Of a stretch of 64,000 bases of DNA, positions 8,474 through 16,872 are shown piece after piece. Location of the stretch: contig NZ_BMQJ01000023.1 in NCBI RefSeq assembly GCF_014648055.1, forward strand, positions 1 through 64,000. The letters run 5' to 3'. Both the position numbers and the translations under genes were made by a program. The notes under the pieces were generated by a model. It made no database searches and was not told the DNA's origin. It was given only the letters and a program-made list of their open reading frames with translations. This stretch comes from Streptosporangium pseudovulgare. GTDB taxonomy: Bacteria; Actinomycetota; Actinomycetes; Streptosporangiales; Streptosporangiaceae. Position 1 is the stretch's first letter; the number at the start of each line of letters is the position of its first letter.

Positions 8474-8663
8474 CGGGTTCCTTCCGAGCTTCCTGTTCAC
8501 TGGGAACCCAAAGGTAGAAGTCCGTGCGGGCGGCGCACAGGACACGATCGTCTAGCCCGCACCCTGACTTTCGTCAGGGGGACATGGATCTCTTTGTCTC
8601 GGCATCGCACCCGCACATGTCGCCGATGGCGGGACCCAGGGCGGGCTCGCAGAGTGGCTGCAC

Positions 8664-8705
8664 CGGTCCGGCCTGCCGGCGGCCTTCGGCCGGCAGGCCG
8701 GACCG
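8664..8705. terminator. 16-17-bp hairpin terminator
   Basis: GGTCCGGCCTGCCGGC pairs perfectly with GCCGGCAGGCCGGACC around an 8-nt loop, directly behind the NIPSNAP gene stop. Confidence 0.8.
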
Positions 8706-8718
8706 CCCGCCTTGGAGC

Positions 8719-9456
8719 TCACCGCAACAGTGACCGCTCGGTGGGCGCGAGTCGCAGTCGTTGCGACGTCCTCACCCACCGCTCCGAAAGGGCGGGCAGC
8801 ACCTCCTCGGACCAGCGTCCCGAGCGCTGCAGGGAATCCAGGTGCTCGTCGAGCCGACCTTCGTCGGCGAACCGTGCGAACCACACGAAGACCTCTTCGC
8901 CGGTCCGCACCGGCAGCGCCGGGAAGGTGTTCGGGGCGTGCTCCGATCGCAGATACGCCAGTGGCTCGCCGCCGGCCTCGGCGAGCACGGGCCGGACCCG
9001 CCGCTCGAAGAACTCGATGAACGCGGTGTCGAACGGGCCGATGCCGTGCCAGATCGTGGCGAGGACGAGCGACGACGGGAACACCGACGGCTCGCCGGGG
9101 GCCGGCCGGGCGTCCACCGGCGCCGGGAAGCCGCCCCGCGCCGAGGCCGGTCGCAGCAGCAGCACGTCATCAGAGTCGATCATCGTTGCGTTCGCCTCGT
9201 CGCGGTGCGCCCGCCAGATCGGCCCGCCATAAAAGCTCCCCAGCGCCTTCGCGCGGCGCGGCATGTCTTCGAAGCCGCGGAGCCATACGAACCGGTCGGG
9301 GTCGTCCAGGTCGCGGAACTGCCCCAGGACGGTCATGCCCGTCGCTTCCTGGGTTTCGACGAACTCCCGGTCGAACAGGTCGATCAGCACGTCGCGCTGT
9401 CCCGGGTGCAACGTGTACTGCCGTAGTTCGACGATCGGACACCGTACGGCTTCCAT
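8719..9456 (-). CDS. NIPSNAP family protein
   Basis: The 245-residue protein has two ferredoxin-like repeats of the NIPSNAP family (PF07978): VELRQYTLHPGQRDVLIDLF at the start, WLRGFEDMPRRAKALGSFY in the first domain, and a second copy whose WFARF precedes the C-terminus. The family's bacterial role is not settled. ATG 9456 is preferred because GAGGAG lies eight bases upstream. The promoter carries a perfect TGTAACAA-N3-TTGTTACA palindrome. A related palindrome precedes the adjacent Rrf2 regulator, so the two genes probably form one regulon. Confidence 0.85.
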   Translation of the reverse strand: MEAVRCPIVELRQYTLHPGQRDVLIDLFDREFVETQEATGMTVLGQFRDLDDPDRFVWLRGFEDMPRRAKALGSFYGGPIWRAHRDEANATMIDSDDVLLLRPASARGGFPAPVDARPAPGEPSVFPSSLVLATIWHGIGPFDTAFIEFFERRVRPVLAEAGGEPLAYLRSEHAPNTFPALPVRTGEEVFVWFARFADEGRLDEHLDSLQRSGRWSEEVLPALSERWVRTSQRLRLAPTERSLLR

Positions 9457-9479
9457 CGGATCCACTCCTCGTTCAATGA

Positions 9480-9498
9480 TGTAACAAGTTTTGTTACA
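9480..9498. promoter_or_regulatory. Rrf2-type operator of NIPSNAP gene
   Basis: TGTAACAAGTTTTGTTACA is a perfect 8-bp inverted repeat with a 3-nt centre, 24 bases upstream of the NIPSNAP start. Confidence 0.65.
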
Positions 9499-9546
9499 AT
9501 AACGGCCGTGCTGTGATGCGGCGAGATTCGACCGCCGTACCGGCGA

Positions 9547-9975
9547 CTAGTTCGTCACCGTTTCGCGGAGCATGTCGGCGATGGAGGTGTCCGCCAGCTC
9601 CCGCCGGATGGCCTGCTCGACCCGGCCGTAGGTCTGGGTGAGGGCGGGCCGGATGCCTCGGCCGACCGGACACTCCAGATTGGGCTCGGTGTGGTGCAGA
9701 CCGAACGGCTGCTCCCCCCCGACCGCGTCGTACACCTGGAGCAGGGTGATCTCCTCGGGTGCACGGGCCAGACTCCAGCCTGCGCCGGCGCCGTGGCGGA
9801 CCTCCACCAGACCGGCTCGCCGCAGGTCGCCGAGGCTGCGCCGGATGATCACGGGGTTGGTGTTGACGCTGGCCGCGACCTGGTCCGAGGTCAGCACCTC
9901 CTGGCCACGGCGATGCGCCAGCGCCAGCCACGTCAGCGCATGCGTCGCGATGGTCAACCGACTGTTCGCCGCCAT
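9547..9975 (-). CDS. Rrf2 family transcriptional regulator
   Basis: The 142-residue protein has an N-terminal winged helix (VAASVNTNPVIIRRSLGDLR, then a glycine-rich wing GAGAGW) and an Rrf2 C-terminal half (ITLLQVYDAVGG). It has one Cys (LECPVG), so a three-Cys Fe-S cluster like that of IscR is unlikely. ATG 9975 follows AAGGAGG. It lies upstream of the NIPSNAP gene on the same strand. Its own promoter holds GTAACA-N5-TGTTAC, matching the palindrome of the next gene, so it is likely autoregulated and controls the NIPSNAP gene. Confidence 0.9.
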   Translation of the reverse strand: MAANSRLTIATHALTWLALAHRRGQEVLTSDQVAASVNTNPVIIRRSLGDLRRAGLVEVRHGAGAGWSLARAPEEITLLQVYDAVGGEQPFGLHHTEPNLECPVGRGIRPALTQTYGRVEQAIRRELADTSIADMLRETVTN

Positions 9976-9989
9976 CACCCCTCCTTGCC

Positions 9990-10006
9990 GTAACATTTTC
10001 TGTTAC
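9990..10006. promoter_or_regulatory. Rrf2-type operator of regulator gene
   Basis: GTAACATTTTCTGTTAC, a 6-bp inverted repeat, lies 15 bases upstream of the Rrf2 start and shares half-sites with 9480-9498. Confidence 0.6.
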
Positions 10007-10262
10007 AGATGTGCGGCGGTCAAGCCACGTCGACGGGCCGTTGTCGAAGGGATGCGGGGACGCGGGTGGCGACATCGCGGCCCCCATGCAGCCCGGCGAT
10101 CACCACCGGGTGGTCGCCTCTCCGTCGAGGCCGGGGCGACCGGTGAGCCGGGATTCGTTCCCCGCCCCGGCTCACCGAGTAGCGTGGCTGGTCATCGCGT
10201 GCCATGCGAGGCGGCTCCGATCCTCCTCGGAGACCGACAGGAGCATGAGAAAGAGCGGGACG

Positions 10263-10652
10263 ATGCCTGAATACGGGAGTGACGGACGTGTCCCGCGCAG
10301 GGGAGGGGCGAAGGGCGGCCTCCGAGTGCCCGTCCTGGTGAACCTCGGACTCGGCGTGCCCGCGAGCGTGCCGCTCTATCTGGCGTGGTGGTTGCTGACC
10401 GAATACATGCCGATGGACTGCAGGACGCCGGAAGACCTCGTCAAGCCTGGGCTCACCAACTGCAACTACACGATCCTCGATCACTCCCACCCTGTCATGT
10501 TTCTCCTGGCGGTGACCGGTGTGTTCACAGTGGCCTTGGTGGTCGTGATCGATGTGATCCTCCCGCTCCGGCGCGGGCGAAGGCCGGCGGCATGGCTCGG
10601 TGCGGCCGTGCTCATCCCCGTTCCGTTCGCGGTGTGCCTGGCGCTGGCCTGA
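10263..10652 (+). CDS. Small membrane protein of unknown function
   Basis: The 129-residue protein has three hydrophobic spans (LVNLGLGVPASVPLYLAWWL; VMFLLAVTGVFTVALVVVID; a C-terminal AAWLGAAVLIPVPFAVCLAL) and a short Cys-containing loop (MDCRTPEDLVK, TNCNYT) between the first two. The two loop cysteines could form a disulfide. I do not recognise the family. The start is uncertain: ATG 10263 or ATG 10245. It is divergent from the Rrf2 gene and ends before a very strong hairpin. Confidence 0.65.
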   Translation: MPEYGSDGRVPRRGGAKGGLRVPVLVNLGLGVPASVPLYLAWWLLTEYMPMDCRTPEDLVKPGLTNCNYTILDHSHPVMFLLAVTGVFTVALVVVIDVILPLRRGRRPAAWLGAAVLIPVPFAVCLALA

Positions 10653-10693
10653 CGACTGGACCACGCCGAGTCCCGTGGAGGCCGTGGGCGCCG

Positions 10694-10778
10694 CTTCCGG
10701 CCGGCGGCGGGTGCGGACCCGGTACGGCGGGACTTCGGGATGCCCGCCGTACCGGGTCCGCACCCGCCGACCGGAAGC
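10694..10778. terminator. Very long bidirectional hairpin
   Basis: A perfect 26-bp stem (10706-10731 with 10743-10768, 11-nt loop) is extended by GCTTCCGG/CCGGAAGC with a small bulge. It sits between the convergent small membrane protein and the lectin gene. Confidence 0.8.
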
Positions 10779-10965
10779 CACGCCGCCGCCACACCGGTGC
10801 GGCATGACGATCGCCGTGCCGCGGCCGGACACCACGCGGGAGCGGCGGCGATCGACGGCCCGGGACCCGGTTCCTCGGTCCTGGTCCATCGGGGAACCGG
10901 GTCGCCGTCCTGCCTGCCGCCGATGCCCCGCGGTGCGCAGGGAGGGCGCCGGGTGCGGCCAGGAA

Positions 10966-11496
10966 TCAGGAGAGGGTGTCCTTGACCACGATCTGGCCGT
11001 CCTCGATCACGAAGGTCTGGTTGGCGTTGGGCACACACTGCCACAGGTAGACCTGCGTGCCGTTGGTGCGGCCGTTGGTGACGTCCAGGCATACGCGGTT
11101 GCCTGAGTTGAGGGTGGACTTGAGGATGATCAGGCCCTTCTGGACGACCCAGAGCTGGTTGGCGTTCCCCAGGCATTGCCACTGGTACACGCGGGTACCG
11201 TTGGCGCGGTTGTTGGAGGCGTCCAGGCACATCTCCCGGCCCCTGCCGATGGTGTCCTCCACCTTGATGAGGCCGTCCTGGAAGACGAACTTCTGGTTGG
11301 CGTTGTCGTCCTGGCACTGCCACAGGTACATCTGGGTGCCGTTGCCACGGTTGTTGCTGACGTCGACGCACGCCGGGGGGCCGACCAGGGCCGTACGGCC
11401 GGCGTGCCGGTGAGCGGAGGCCGCGGCGGGCAGGACGGTGACCGCACCCACCGCGGCGGAGATGACGGCGACGGCCAACGGACGGCGAGCAAGCAT
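10966..11496 (-). CDS. Secreted ricin-type beta-trefoil lectin
   Basis: The 176-residue protein has a signal peptide (MLARRPLAVAVISAAVGAV...ASAH) and then one ricin B-type trefoil. Three near-identical subdomains each carry a C-LD-NN..NGT..Y.WQC pattern (YLWQC, YQWQC, YLWQC), the family QxW hallmark. It has no fused catalytic domain, so it is a stand-alone extracellular sugar-binding protein; the ligand is unknown. ATG 11496 follows GGGAGG by six bases. Confidence 0.9.
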   Translation of the reverse strand: MLARRPLAVAVISAAVGAVTVLPAAASAHRHAGRTALVGPPACVDVSNNRGNGTQMYLWQCQDDNANQKFVFQDGLIKVEDTIGRGREMCLDASNNRANGTRVYQWQCLGNANQLWVVQKGLIILKSTLNSGNRVCLDVTNGRTNGTQVYLWQCVPNANQTFVIEDGQIVVKDTLS

Positions 11497-11968
11497 GGTT
11501 GCCTCCCGAGAGAGTTGATCGAGACGCCAGCACCATGTCACTACCGTTCGTCATTGATCAATCACCGAACGCGTGCGTCCTGTCGTGCGGTGGAACGTGG
11601 GGTTGTCGGCGAGGCGGCGTCCACCGGGAGGGTTCACGGCTTCGCCAAGATCCGGAACGTGCTCGGAATGATCTCGTCCGCGAATGATCAAGAACATCGG
11701 GATGAGCAGGTCTGAGTCCTGTTTGGGCAAGAGAAACCTTGCACTTCCCCTCCGATGGCCCTTCGTCCTCCTCATGGGCCGAATGACCCGGATGCGCCCG
11801 CCGATTCAAGGGCGCCCGGGGCCTCCGTCCACGGTCGGCTTCGCTGATCCCTGACATGGCGAACCCGTTCTGAGGATCGGCGACTGCGAGGAGGGCAGAG
11901 GCGGACCGGGGGACGGGTCGCGTGCCGTCCGCCGTGCCCGTTGCGTGATCCCTGTGTATGAATGAGTC
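11497..11968. other. Intergenic region between divergent genes
   Basis: No convincing gene or RNA is seen in these 472 bases, which contain the promoters of the lectin (minus) and the methyltransferase (plus). TTGATCAATCACCG-like AT-richer sequence near 11550 may be the lectin promoter. Confidence 0.45.
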
Positions 11969-12628
11969 ATGACCGCGCGATATGACGGCCAGGCCGAGTG
12001 GTACGACGGCTACATCGGGCCCGGTGCCGGCGCCAACGCCGCCTGGATCGTCGATCTCCTCGGCCCCGGGGGCGGTCTGTGCCTGGACATCGGTTGCGGT
12101 ACCGGCCTGTACCTCGAAGCCATCCGGTCCACCGGCCGCACCGTCGTCGGCCTGGACCGCTCGGCCGACCAGCTGCGTCTCGCCCGTGGCAGGGACGGAG
12201 CTCCACTCCTGCAGGGTGACGCCACGAGGCTTCCGTTCGCCGCGGGCGCCTTCGCCACGGTCACCGCGCTGTGGGTCTCCACCGATGTCGGTGACTTCGC
12301 CGGCCTGGTGCGGGAGGCCGCCCGCGTGCTGCGGCCGGGCGGGATGCTGCTGTTCTACGGCGTGCACCCGTGCTTCAACGGTCCTCACATCGAGCCGCGT
12401 CCGGACGGGGCAGTGGTCATCCACCCCACGTACCGGATCACGGGCCGGCACAGGCGTTCGCCGTGGTGGCGCGAGGGCGGCCTCCGGGACAGGGTGGGCA
12501 TGAGCCACGTGCCACTGCCCGACCTGATCAACGCGTTCGTCGACGCGGGGCTGACCATCGACCGGGTGACCGAGCCGCGCGAGGACCCCGTTCCCTACGC
12601 CCTGGCGGTCAGGGCGTTCAGGGCTTGA
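11969..12628 (+). CDS. Class I SAM-dependent methyltransferase
   Basis: The 219-residue protein has motif I LDIGCGTGLYLEAI near residue 40, an acidic motif II VVGLDRS, motif III LLQGDATRLPFA and motif IV AARVLRPGGMLLFYGVHPCF. This is the UbiE/type-11 methyltransferase pattern. The acceptor cannot be told from sequence. No RBS is obvious; the ATG starts close to the likely promoter. Confidence 0.88.
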   Translation: MTARYDGQAEWYDGYIGPGAGANAAWIVDLLGPGGGLCLDIGCGTGLYLEAIRSTGRTVVGLDRSADQLRLARGRDGAPLLQGDATRLPFAAGAFATVTALWVSTDVGDFAGLVREAARVLRPGGMLLFYGVHPCFNGPHIEPRPDGAVVIHPTYRITGRHRRSPWWREGGLRDRVGMSHVPLPDLINAFVDAGLTIDRVTEPREDPVPYALAVRAFRA

Positions 12629-12713
12629 CGCGATCGACAGCCGGTCGGGCGTCGGCGTCCGTCACACGGCCGATCCACTGGACGGGAAGTCGTGTCGACT
12701 CTACGTTCCGATC

Positions 12714-12941
12714 ATGCGGACATACGCCGAGAAGATCTTCGATGAACCCAACTTCCTGGACACCTCCGACGAGGCCGAGGGCGAGGCGGAGACCGTCAGC
12801 CGCTATGTCGCCGCCACCCTCACCCGCAGCGGAGATCAGTGGATCGCTGTCGCCCGTGACCTTCCCGGCGGAGCCATCGTCCGAGCCGAGGGCGCGACCT
12901 GGAGAGAGGCCAGGAAGAACATCGCCCGACGCGTCCTCTGA
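12714..12941 (+). CDS. Small HicB-like protein
   Basis: The 75-residue protein has a C-terminal part (YVAATLTRSGDQWIAVARDL followed by PGGAIVRAEGATWREARKNI) resembling the partial RNase-H-like fold of HicB antitoxins, where a beta-hairpin D-LPG is followed by a helix. No HicA-like toxin is adjacent, so an antitoxin role is not supported. It is an orphan gene downstream of the methyltransferase. Confidence 0.55.
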   Translation: MRTYAEKIFDEPNFLDTSDEAEGEAETVSRYVAATLTRSGDQWIAVARDLPGGAIVRAEGATWREARKNIARRVL

Positions 12942-12985
12942 CCGACCGGCCGTGGGTGTTCCGCACCGTCGCCCCCCGAGCAGGG

Positions 12986-14632
12986 TCAGTTGCGCGTGAG
13001 GACGCGGGTGACGCCCGCGACGACGGCCGTGGCGAACAGCCAGCCGAGCAGGACCATCGCGGACGCCACCCACTGTGCCAGTCCCTGGTGCTTGAAGGCG
13101 CTTTCCTGGCCGAGGTTGACGATCGGCAACAGCACGTCGGCGGCGTACAGCACCGGCTGGTAGTGCGGGTGCTCGTCCGCCTTGATCGGCTCTGGGCGGT
13201 GGTAGGTGAAGAACACGCTTCCCGCGGCCAGCAGCGCCAGTACCCACGCGGCGGCCCGCCCCGGCCGGTAGCCGTAGCCGACCATCCCGTCGAGCAGGTA
13301 TCCGAAGATCCTGGCGTACCAGGGACGCGAGGCGCGGTAGCGACGCTGCTTGGCCAGCAGGACCCGCCGCGCCTCCTCATCGTGCCCCTGGCGGCGGTAG
13401 TAGGCCGCCAGCTGCTCATACGGCTGCGCCCGGTACTCCTTCCCACCTCGGCGCAGCCACTCCAGCCGCTCGCGGGAGGGCAGGTCCGGCTCCAGATCGT
13501 CGTACACCAGCTCGTTCAGATCCAGATCGGCCGACCAGCAGCCAGGGTCGTCGTACAGCGTCCCCACCCGCGCGCCGGCGAGATCGACCTCTCCATCGGC
13601 GGTGAATCCCGTTCTCAGCCACAACGACCGGGCCTCGACATCCACGCAACTCAGCGCTGTCCCGCCGGGGTTGGTCAGCCGCGCCCCGTTGAAGCCGAGT
13701 TGCCCGGAGATGCGGGCGCTGGGGAGGCGGATTCCTCCTTCCGCCTGAAACTCCTCCTGGCAGAACATGTTCCCCTCGACGACCAGCCCATCGGCGCTGA
13801 GGACCACTCCGTTGGGGTTGGTCAGCCGTGCCCCGTTGAAGACGAGCTGTCCGGAGACGCGGGCACCCAGGAGGCGGATCTCTCCCTCCGCCTGAAACCC
13901 CTCCTCGCAGAACATGCCTCCCTCGATGACCATCCGGTCGGCGTTGAGCGCTGTTTTGCCGGGGTTGGTCAGCCGTGCTCCGTCGAAGTTGAGCTGGCCG
14001 CCAATGCGGGCGTCCAGGAGGCGGATCTCTCCTTCCGCATGAAACCCCTTTCGGCAGAACACGCCTCCCTCGGCGACCAGCCCATCGGCGTTGAGTGCCG
14101 CTCCGCTGGAGTTGGTCAGCCGTGCCCTGTTGAGGCTGAGCCGGCCGGAGATGCGGGCATCGGTCAGGGCGGCGCGCTGCATGCGGCACGCGTTCAGCCA
14201 GAGGTGTCCTTCGATTCTCGTGTCATTCGCATTCAGGCCGGGGAGCACGCTGCGGGTCAAGCTCACCGTACGAGTCGCCGCCTCATCCAGGCATACCGGC
14301 TCCTCGAACCAACATCCCTCCAGCGAAAGGGGAAAATTCACTTCCGCGTGGGCCAAGGCCAGTTCACCGGTCACGCGTGCCCCTCGCAGGCGGACCGCCG
14401 CCACCCGCCCGGGAGCCGCCTGCTCGTCCGACAGCAGCAGCGCCGCGATGACCGTGGCTCGCACCCGCCGCTCATCGCTCCATTCGCCGCCCTGCTGCGG
14501 ATCGTCCTTCTCCGGATCGCCTGTCCTCAGATCGGCCTCATCGCCCCGTGCAAACGCCTCGCACAGCCGACGCTCGGCCTGTGACAGCTCCCCGAGCCCC
14601 CATTCGACGGCAAAAGATGCCCCATCAGACAT
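12986..14632 (-). CDS. Repeat-rich membrane protein with ion-channel-like C-terminus
   Basis: In this 548-residue protein, residues 90-330 hold at least four copies of a roughly 47-residue unit with the core LSARISGQL.F.GARLTN, then ALNADGLVVEGG.FC..GF.AEGEI. The alternating small/hydrophobic pattern suggests a right-handed beta-helix like pentapeptide-repeat proteins. Similar actinobacterial proteins are often labelled membrane-associated oxidoreductase, but no cofactor motif is visible. Residues 440-548 contain two membrane spans around a loop (AAWVLALLAAGSVFFTYH; ASAMVLLGWLFATAVVAGVT). ATG 14632 lacks a clear SD. Confidence 0.7.
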   Translation of the reverse strand: MSDGASFAVEWGLGELSQAERRLCEAFARGDEADLRTGDPEKDDPQQGGEWSDERRVRATVIAALLLSDEQAAPGRVAAVRLRGARVTGELALAHAEVNFPLSLEGCWFEEPVCLDEAATRTVSLTRSVLPGLNANDTRIEGHLWLNACRMQRAALTDARISGRLSLNRARLTNSSGAALNADGLVAEGGVFCRKGFHAEGEIRLLDARIGGQLNFDGARLTNPGKTALNADRMVIEGGMFCEEGFQAEGEIRLLGARVSGQLVFNGARLTNPNGVVLSADGLVVEGNMFCQEEFQAEGGIRLPSARISGQLGFNGARLTNPGGTALSCVDVEARSLWLRTGFTADGEVDLAGARVGTLYDDPGCWSADLDLNELVYDDLEPDLPSRERLEWLRRGGKEYRAQPYEQLAAYYRRQGHDEEARRVLLAKQRRYRASRPWYARIFGYLLDGMVGYGYRPGRAAAWVLALLAAGSVFFTYHRPEPIKADEHPHYQPVLYAADVLLPIVNLGQESAFKHQGLAQWVASAMVLLGWLFATAVVAGVTRVLTRN

Positions 14633-14754
14633 GAACTGATTATCATCAGACCCATCTGTCCTGCACTATAAAAACCCGGTTTTTCCAAAGGGAGAATTCT
14701 CGCGTGGACGGCTCGGTCTCCCCTGGGTCCGCAGCCGAGCCTTGTACGCGCCGT

Positions 14755-14952
14755 TCACACCTCTACGAGTAGACCGTCCTGGGAGCCGCCTTGGGAGCGG
14801 GACAGAGCCCATCGCCGCCGGGTCCGAAAGCCCTTGGCCGAGACGATGACAACGGCGGTGGCGGCGAGCATGCCGGGCACCACGCCGACCGTCCGCAGAT
14901 CTGCATGTTGTCCCATTTGGGAGACGAAGAGAATATTGTCTGATTTATTCAA
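14755..14952 (-). pseudogene. Decayed duplicate of membrane gene at 3421-4134
   Basis: The frame carries GMLAATAVVIVSAKGFRT, nearly identical to residues in the middle of the membrane protein encoded at 3421-4134, and the DNA match covers about 75-80 bases. On its right it ends in a GSQGGSQ doublet similar to the one near 2020. The fragment is too short to function. Confidence 0.7.
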
Positions 14953-15086
14953 TGCGAGGAAATGGTTTCGGTAGATATGAGAAATCTTTCCTATTGTGTC
15001 CAGTTGCAGGGGTCGCCGATATCAAGATGGAAAAGATCAATCATTTTATTGACATGTACTATTTGTCTGAATAGGGTGCTATCCCT
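14953..15086. other. AT-rich intergenic segment
   Basis: This stretch (with the end of the preceding fragment) is clearly richer in A and T than its surroundings, for example ATTTATTCAATG and CATTTTATTGACATG. It holds the promoter of the downstream lipoprotein and looks foreign. Confidence 0.5.
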
Positions 15087-15610
15087 GTGAAGTCAAGCCG
15101 GAAGATCGAGCTGCCGTTCGCGGCCACGCTGTTCACAGCCGGATGCTCTTTACTGCCGGGTTCCGGCGTCTCCGCTTCCGGCGACAGCGGAGGCGGTCCA
15201 CGGACACCCGCTTCCTCCGCTGAGCCGACGCCGACCGCCGGATCACACTGGCCGCCGACGTACTGTTCGCCTTCGACAAGGCGGACCTGTCGGCCAAGGC
15301 GCGTTCCCGCATCGAGCAGGTCGCGGGAATCCTGAAGGAGCGCGCACCGGGCAAACGAATCGGCATCGACGGTTACACCGACGCCAAGGGCTCGGACGCC
15401 TACAACGCCGAGCTGTCGCGCAGGCGCGCCGAGACGGTTCGGGTCGCGCTGGCTCCGCTGCTGGAGGGCAGCGGCGTGATCCTGACGGCGGCCGGTCACG
15501 GCGCGGCCGAGCCGGTCGCTCCGAACACGGTGACGGTGGACGGCGAAGTGGTGGACAACCCCAAGGGCCGTGCCCGCAACCGGCGTGTGGAGATCACGAT
15601 CCCGCGCTGA
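15087..15610 (+). pseudogene. OmpA-like lipoprotein with internal frameshift
   Basis: GTG 15087 opens a lipoprotein signal with lipobox LFTAGC. The first frame continues to about 15240. Then an OmpA C-terminal domain (PF00691) follows in the -1 frame: ITLAADVLFAFDKADLSAKA, then IDGYTDAKGSDAYNAELSRR and an ending NRRVEITIPR. The domain has the usual peptidoglycan-binding D and R positions. A single missing base near 15241 explains the break. Either the gene is inactivated or the base is an assembly error; no slippery site is obvious. Confidence 0.75.
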
Positions 15611-15720
15611 GCCGGCACCCGGCATGCTGCGGCGATCGCAGCCCCGCTCAGGCGTTACAGGGCCATGAGGCGGCAGGCGGCGCTCCCGCGTGCCACCGGA
15701 AACCTGACGGCTGATCACAG

Positions 15721-15774
15721 GAAACGGCGACCGGCCCAGGTCGTGAGCCCCGGCCGGGCGCCGTCGGCCGTTTC
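15721..15774. terminator. Compound stem-loop terminator
   Basis: GAAACGG (15721) pairs with CCGTTTC (15768) and an inner CGACCGGCC/GGCCGGGCG stem, behind the OmpA-like gene. Confidence 0.55.
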
Positions 15775-16110
15775 GGTGGCGTCCGGCCGTACGCCGTCAT
15801 GGGCGGCTCCCGGCTTCCGGCTTCCGGCTCCCGGCTCCCGGTTCTCGACTCCCGGCTCCCGGATCCCGATCCCGACCCCGATCTTCGGCCCCGGTTCTCG
15901 GCTCCAGTCCCGCTTTGATCTTCGGCCCTTGGCCCTCAGCCCCTGCCCTCGGTCCTCGGCCGACGGGTGCGGAAGGTCCCGTTGACGGCGGACGCCACCG
16001 CCTCGACGTGCCCGCCGGCAGGGGGCGTCGAAGAGTCACACCCTTGTTTTCCAACACATACGGGTGTAAATAAAGATGAAACCAAACCGAAACGGCGGTG
16101 AATCAACACC
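15775..16110. other. Low-complexity intergenic region with GGCTCCC repeats
   Basis: From 15800 to 15960 there are imperfect 7-14-nt repeats of GGCTCCCGGCTTCC/GATCCCGA type. No gene is seen. The right end carries the promoter of the PTS locus. Confidence 0.5.
16038..16067. promoter_or_regulatory. Candidate DeoR operator before PTS locus
   Basis: ACACCC and GGGTGT form an inverted repeat separated by 18 bases, just before a TAAATAAAG stretch and 44 bases from the DeoR gene start. It may be the site for autoregulation of the operon. Confidence 0.35.
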
Positions 16111-16872
16111 ATGTACGCCGAGGAGCGGCAGCAGGAGATCCTGCGGCGCGCCCGGGAGGCCGGGCGGGCGGACGTGATGGCGCTGGCGGAGGAGTTCGCC
16201 GTCACCACCGAGACCATCCGCCGTGACCTGACCGCGCTGGAGCGGGCGGGCGTGCTGCGGCGGGTGCACGGCGGCGCCATCCCCGTGGAGCGGCTGGGCT
16301 TCGAGCCCGCCCTGGCCACCAGGGACGAGGTGATGACCGCCGAGAAGGAGCGCATCGCCAAGGCCGCCCTCGCCGAGCTCCCGGAGGACGGCGCGGTCAT
16401 CCTCGACGCGGGGACGACCACCGCGCGGCTGGTCCAGATCCTGCCGCCCGACCGGGAGCTCACGGTCATCGTCAACTCCCCGCCCCTGGCGACCGCGCTG
16501 GCCGTACGGCCCGGCCTGAATGTGATCATGCTGGGCGGTCGGGTGCGTGGGCGGACGCTGGCCACCGTCGACGACTGGGCCCTGCGCCCGCTCGCCGACC
16601 TGCACGTGGACGTGGCGTTCATGGCGGCCAACGGCTGCTCGGTGTCCAAGGGCCTCACCACCCCCGACCCGGCCGAGGCCGCGATCAAACGGGCGATGAT
16701 CGGCGCGGCGCAGCGGAGCGTGCTGCTCGCCGACCACACCAAGTTCACCAACACCTACCTGGCCCGTTTCGCCACGCTGTCCGAGATCGACCTCGTGATC
16801 AGCGACACCGGCCTGGACACCGCGACGGCGGCCGAGATCGCGGCGGCCGGTCCCGAGGTGGTGCGTGCATGA
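16111..16872 (+). CDS. DeoR/GlpR family sugar-phosphate-responsive repressor
   Basis: The 253-residue protein has an N-terminal DeoR winged helix (ALAEEFAVTTETIRRDLTAL, then VLRRVHGGAIP, the family signature) and a C-terminal sugar-phosphate sensor domain with LDAGTTTARL, the NSPPLAT segment, and DHTKF near residue 215. Such regulators release DNA when they bind a phosphorylated sugar, here probably a fructose phosphate. Its TGA overlaps the fruK start (ATGA), so it leads the operon and probably represses it. Confidence 0.92.
   Translation: MYAEERQQEILRRAREAGRADVMALAEEFAVTTETIRRDLTALERAGVLRRVHGGAIPVERLGFEPALATRDEVMTAEKERIAKAALAELPEDGAVILDAGTTTARLVQILPPDRELTVIVNSPPLATALAVRPGLNVIMLGGRVRGRTLATVDDWALRPLADLHVDVAFMAANGCSVSKGLTTPDPAEAAIKRAMIGAAQRSVLLADHTKFTNTYLARFATLSEIDLVISDTGLDTATAAEIAAAGPEVVRA

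Noticed and set aside
10011-10262. N-terminal extension of the small membrane protein
   Set aside because: The extra residues are unlike a protein and cover the Rrf2 promoter with its palindrome.
14755-14952. A small intact membrane protein gene
   Set aside because: It is a partial copy of a longer gene at 3421-4134 joined to unrelated sequence.
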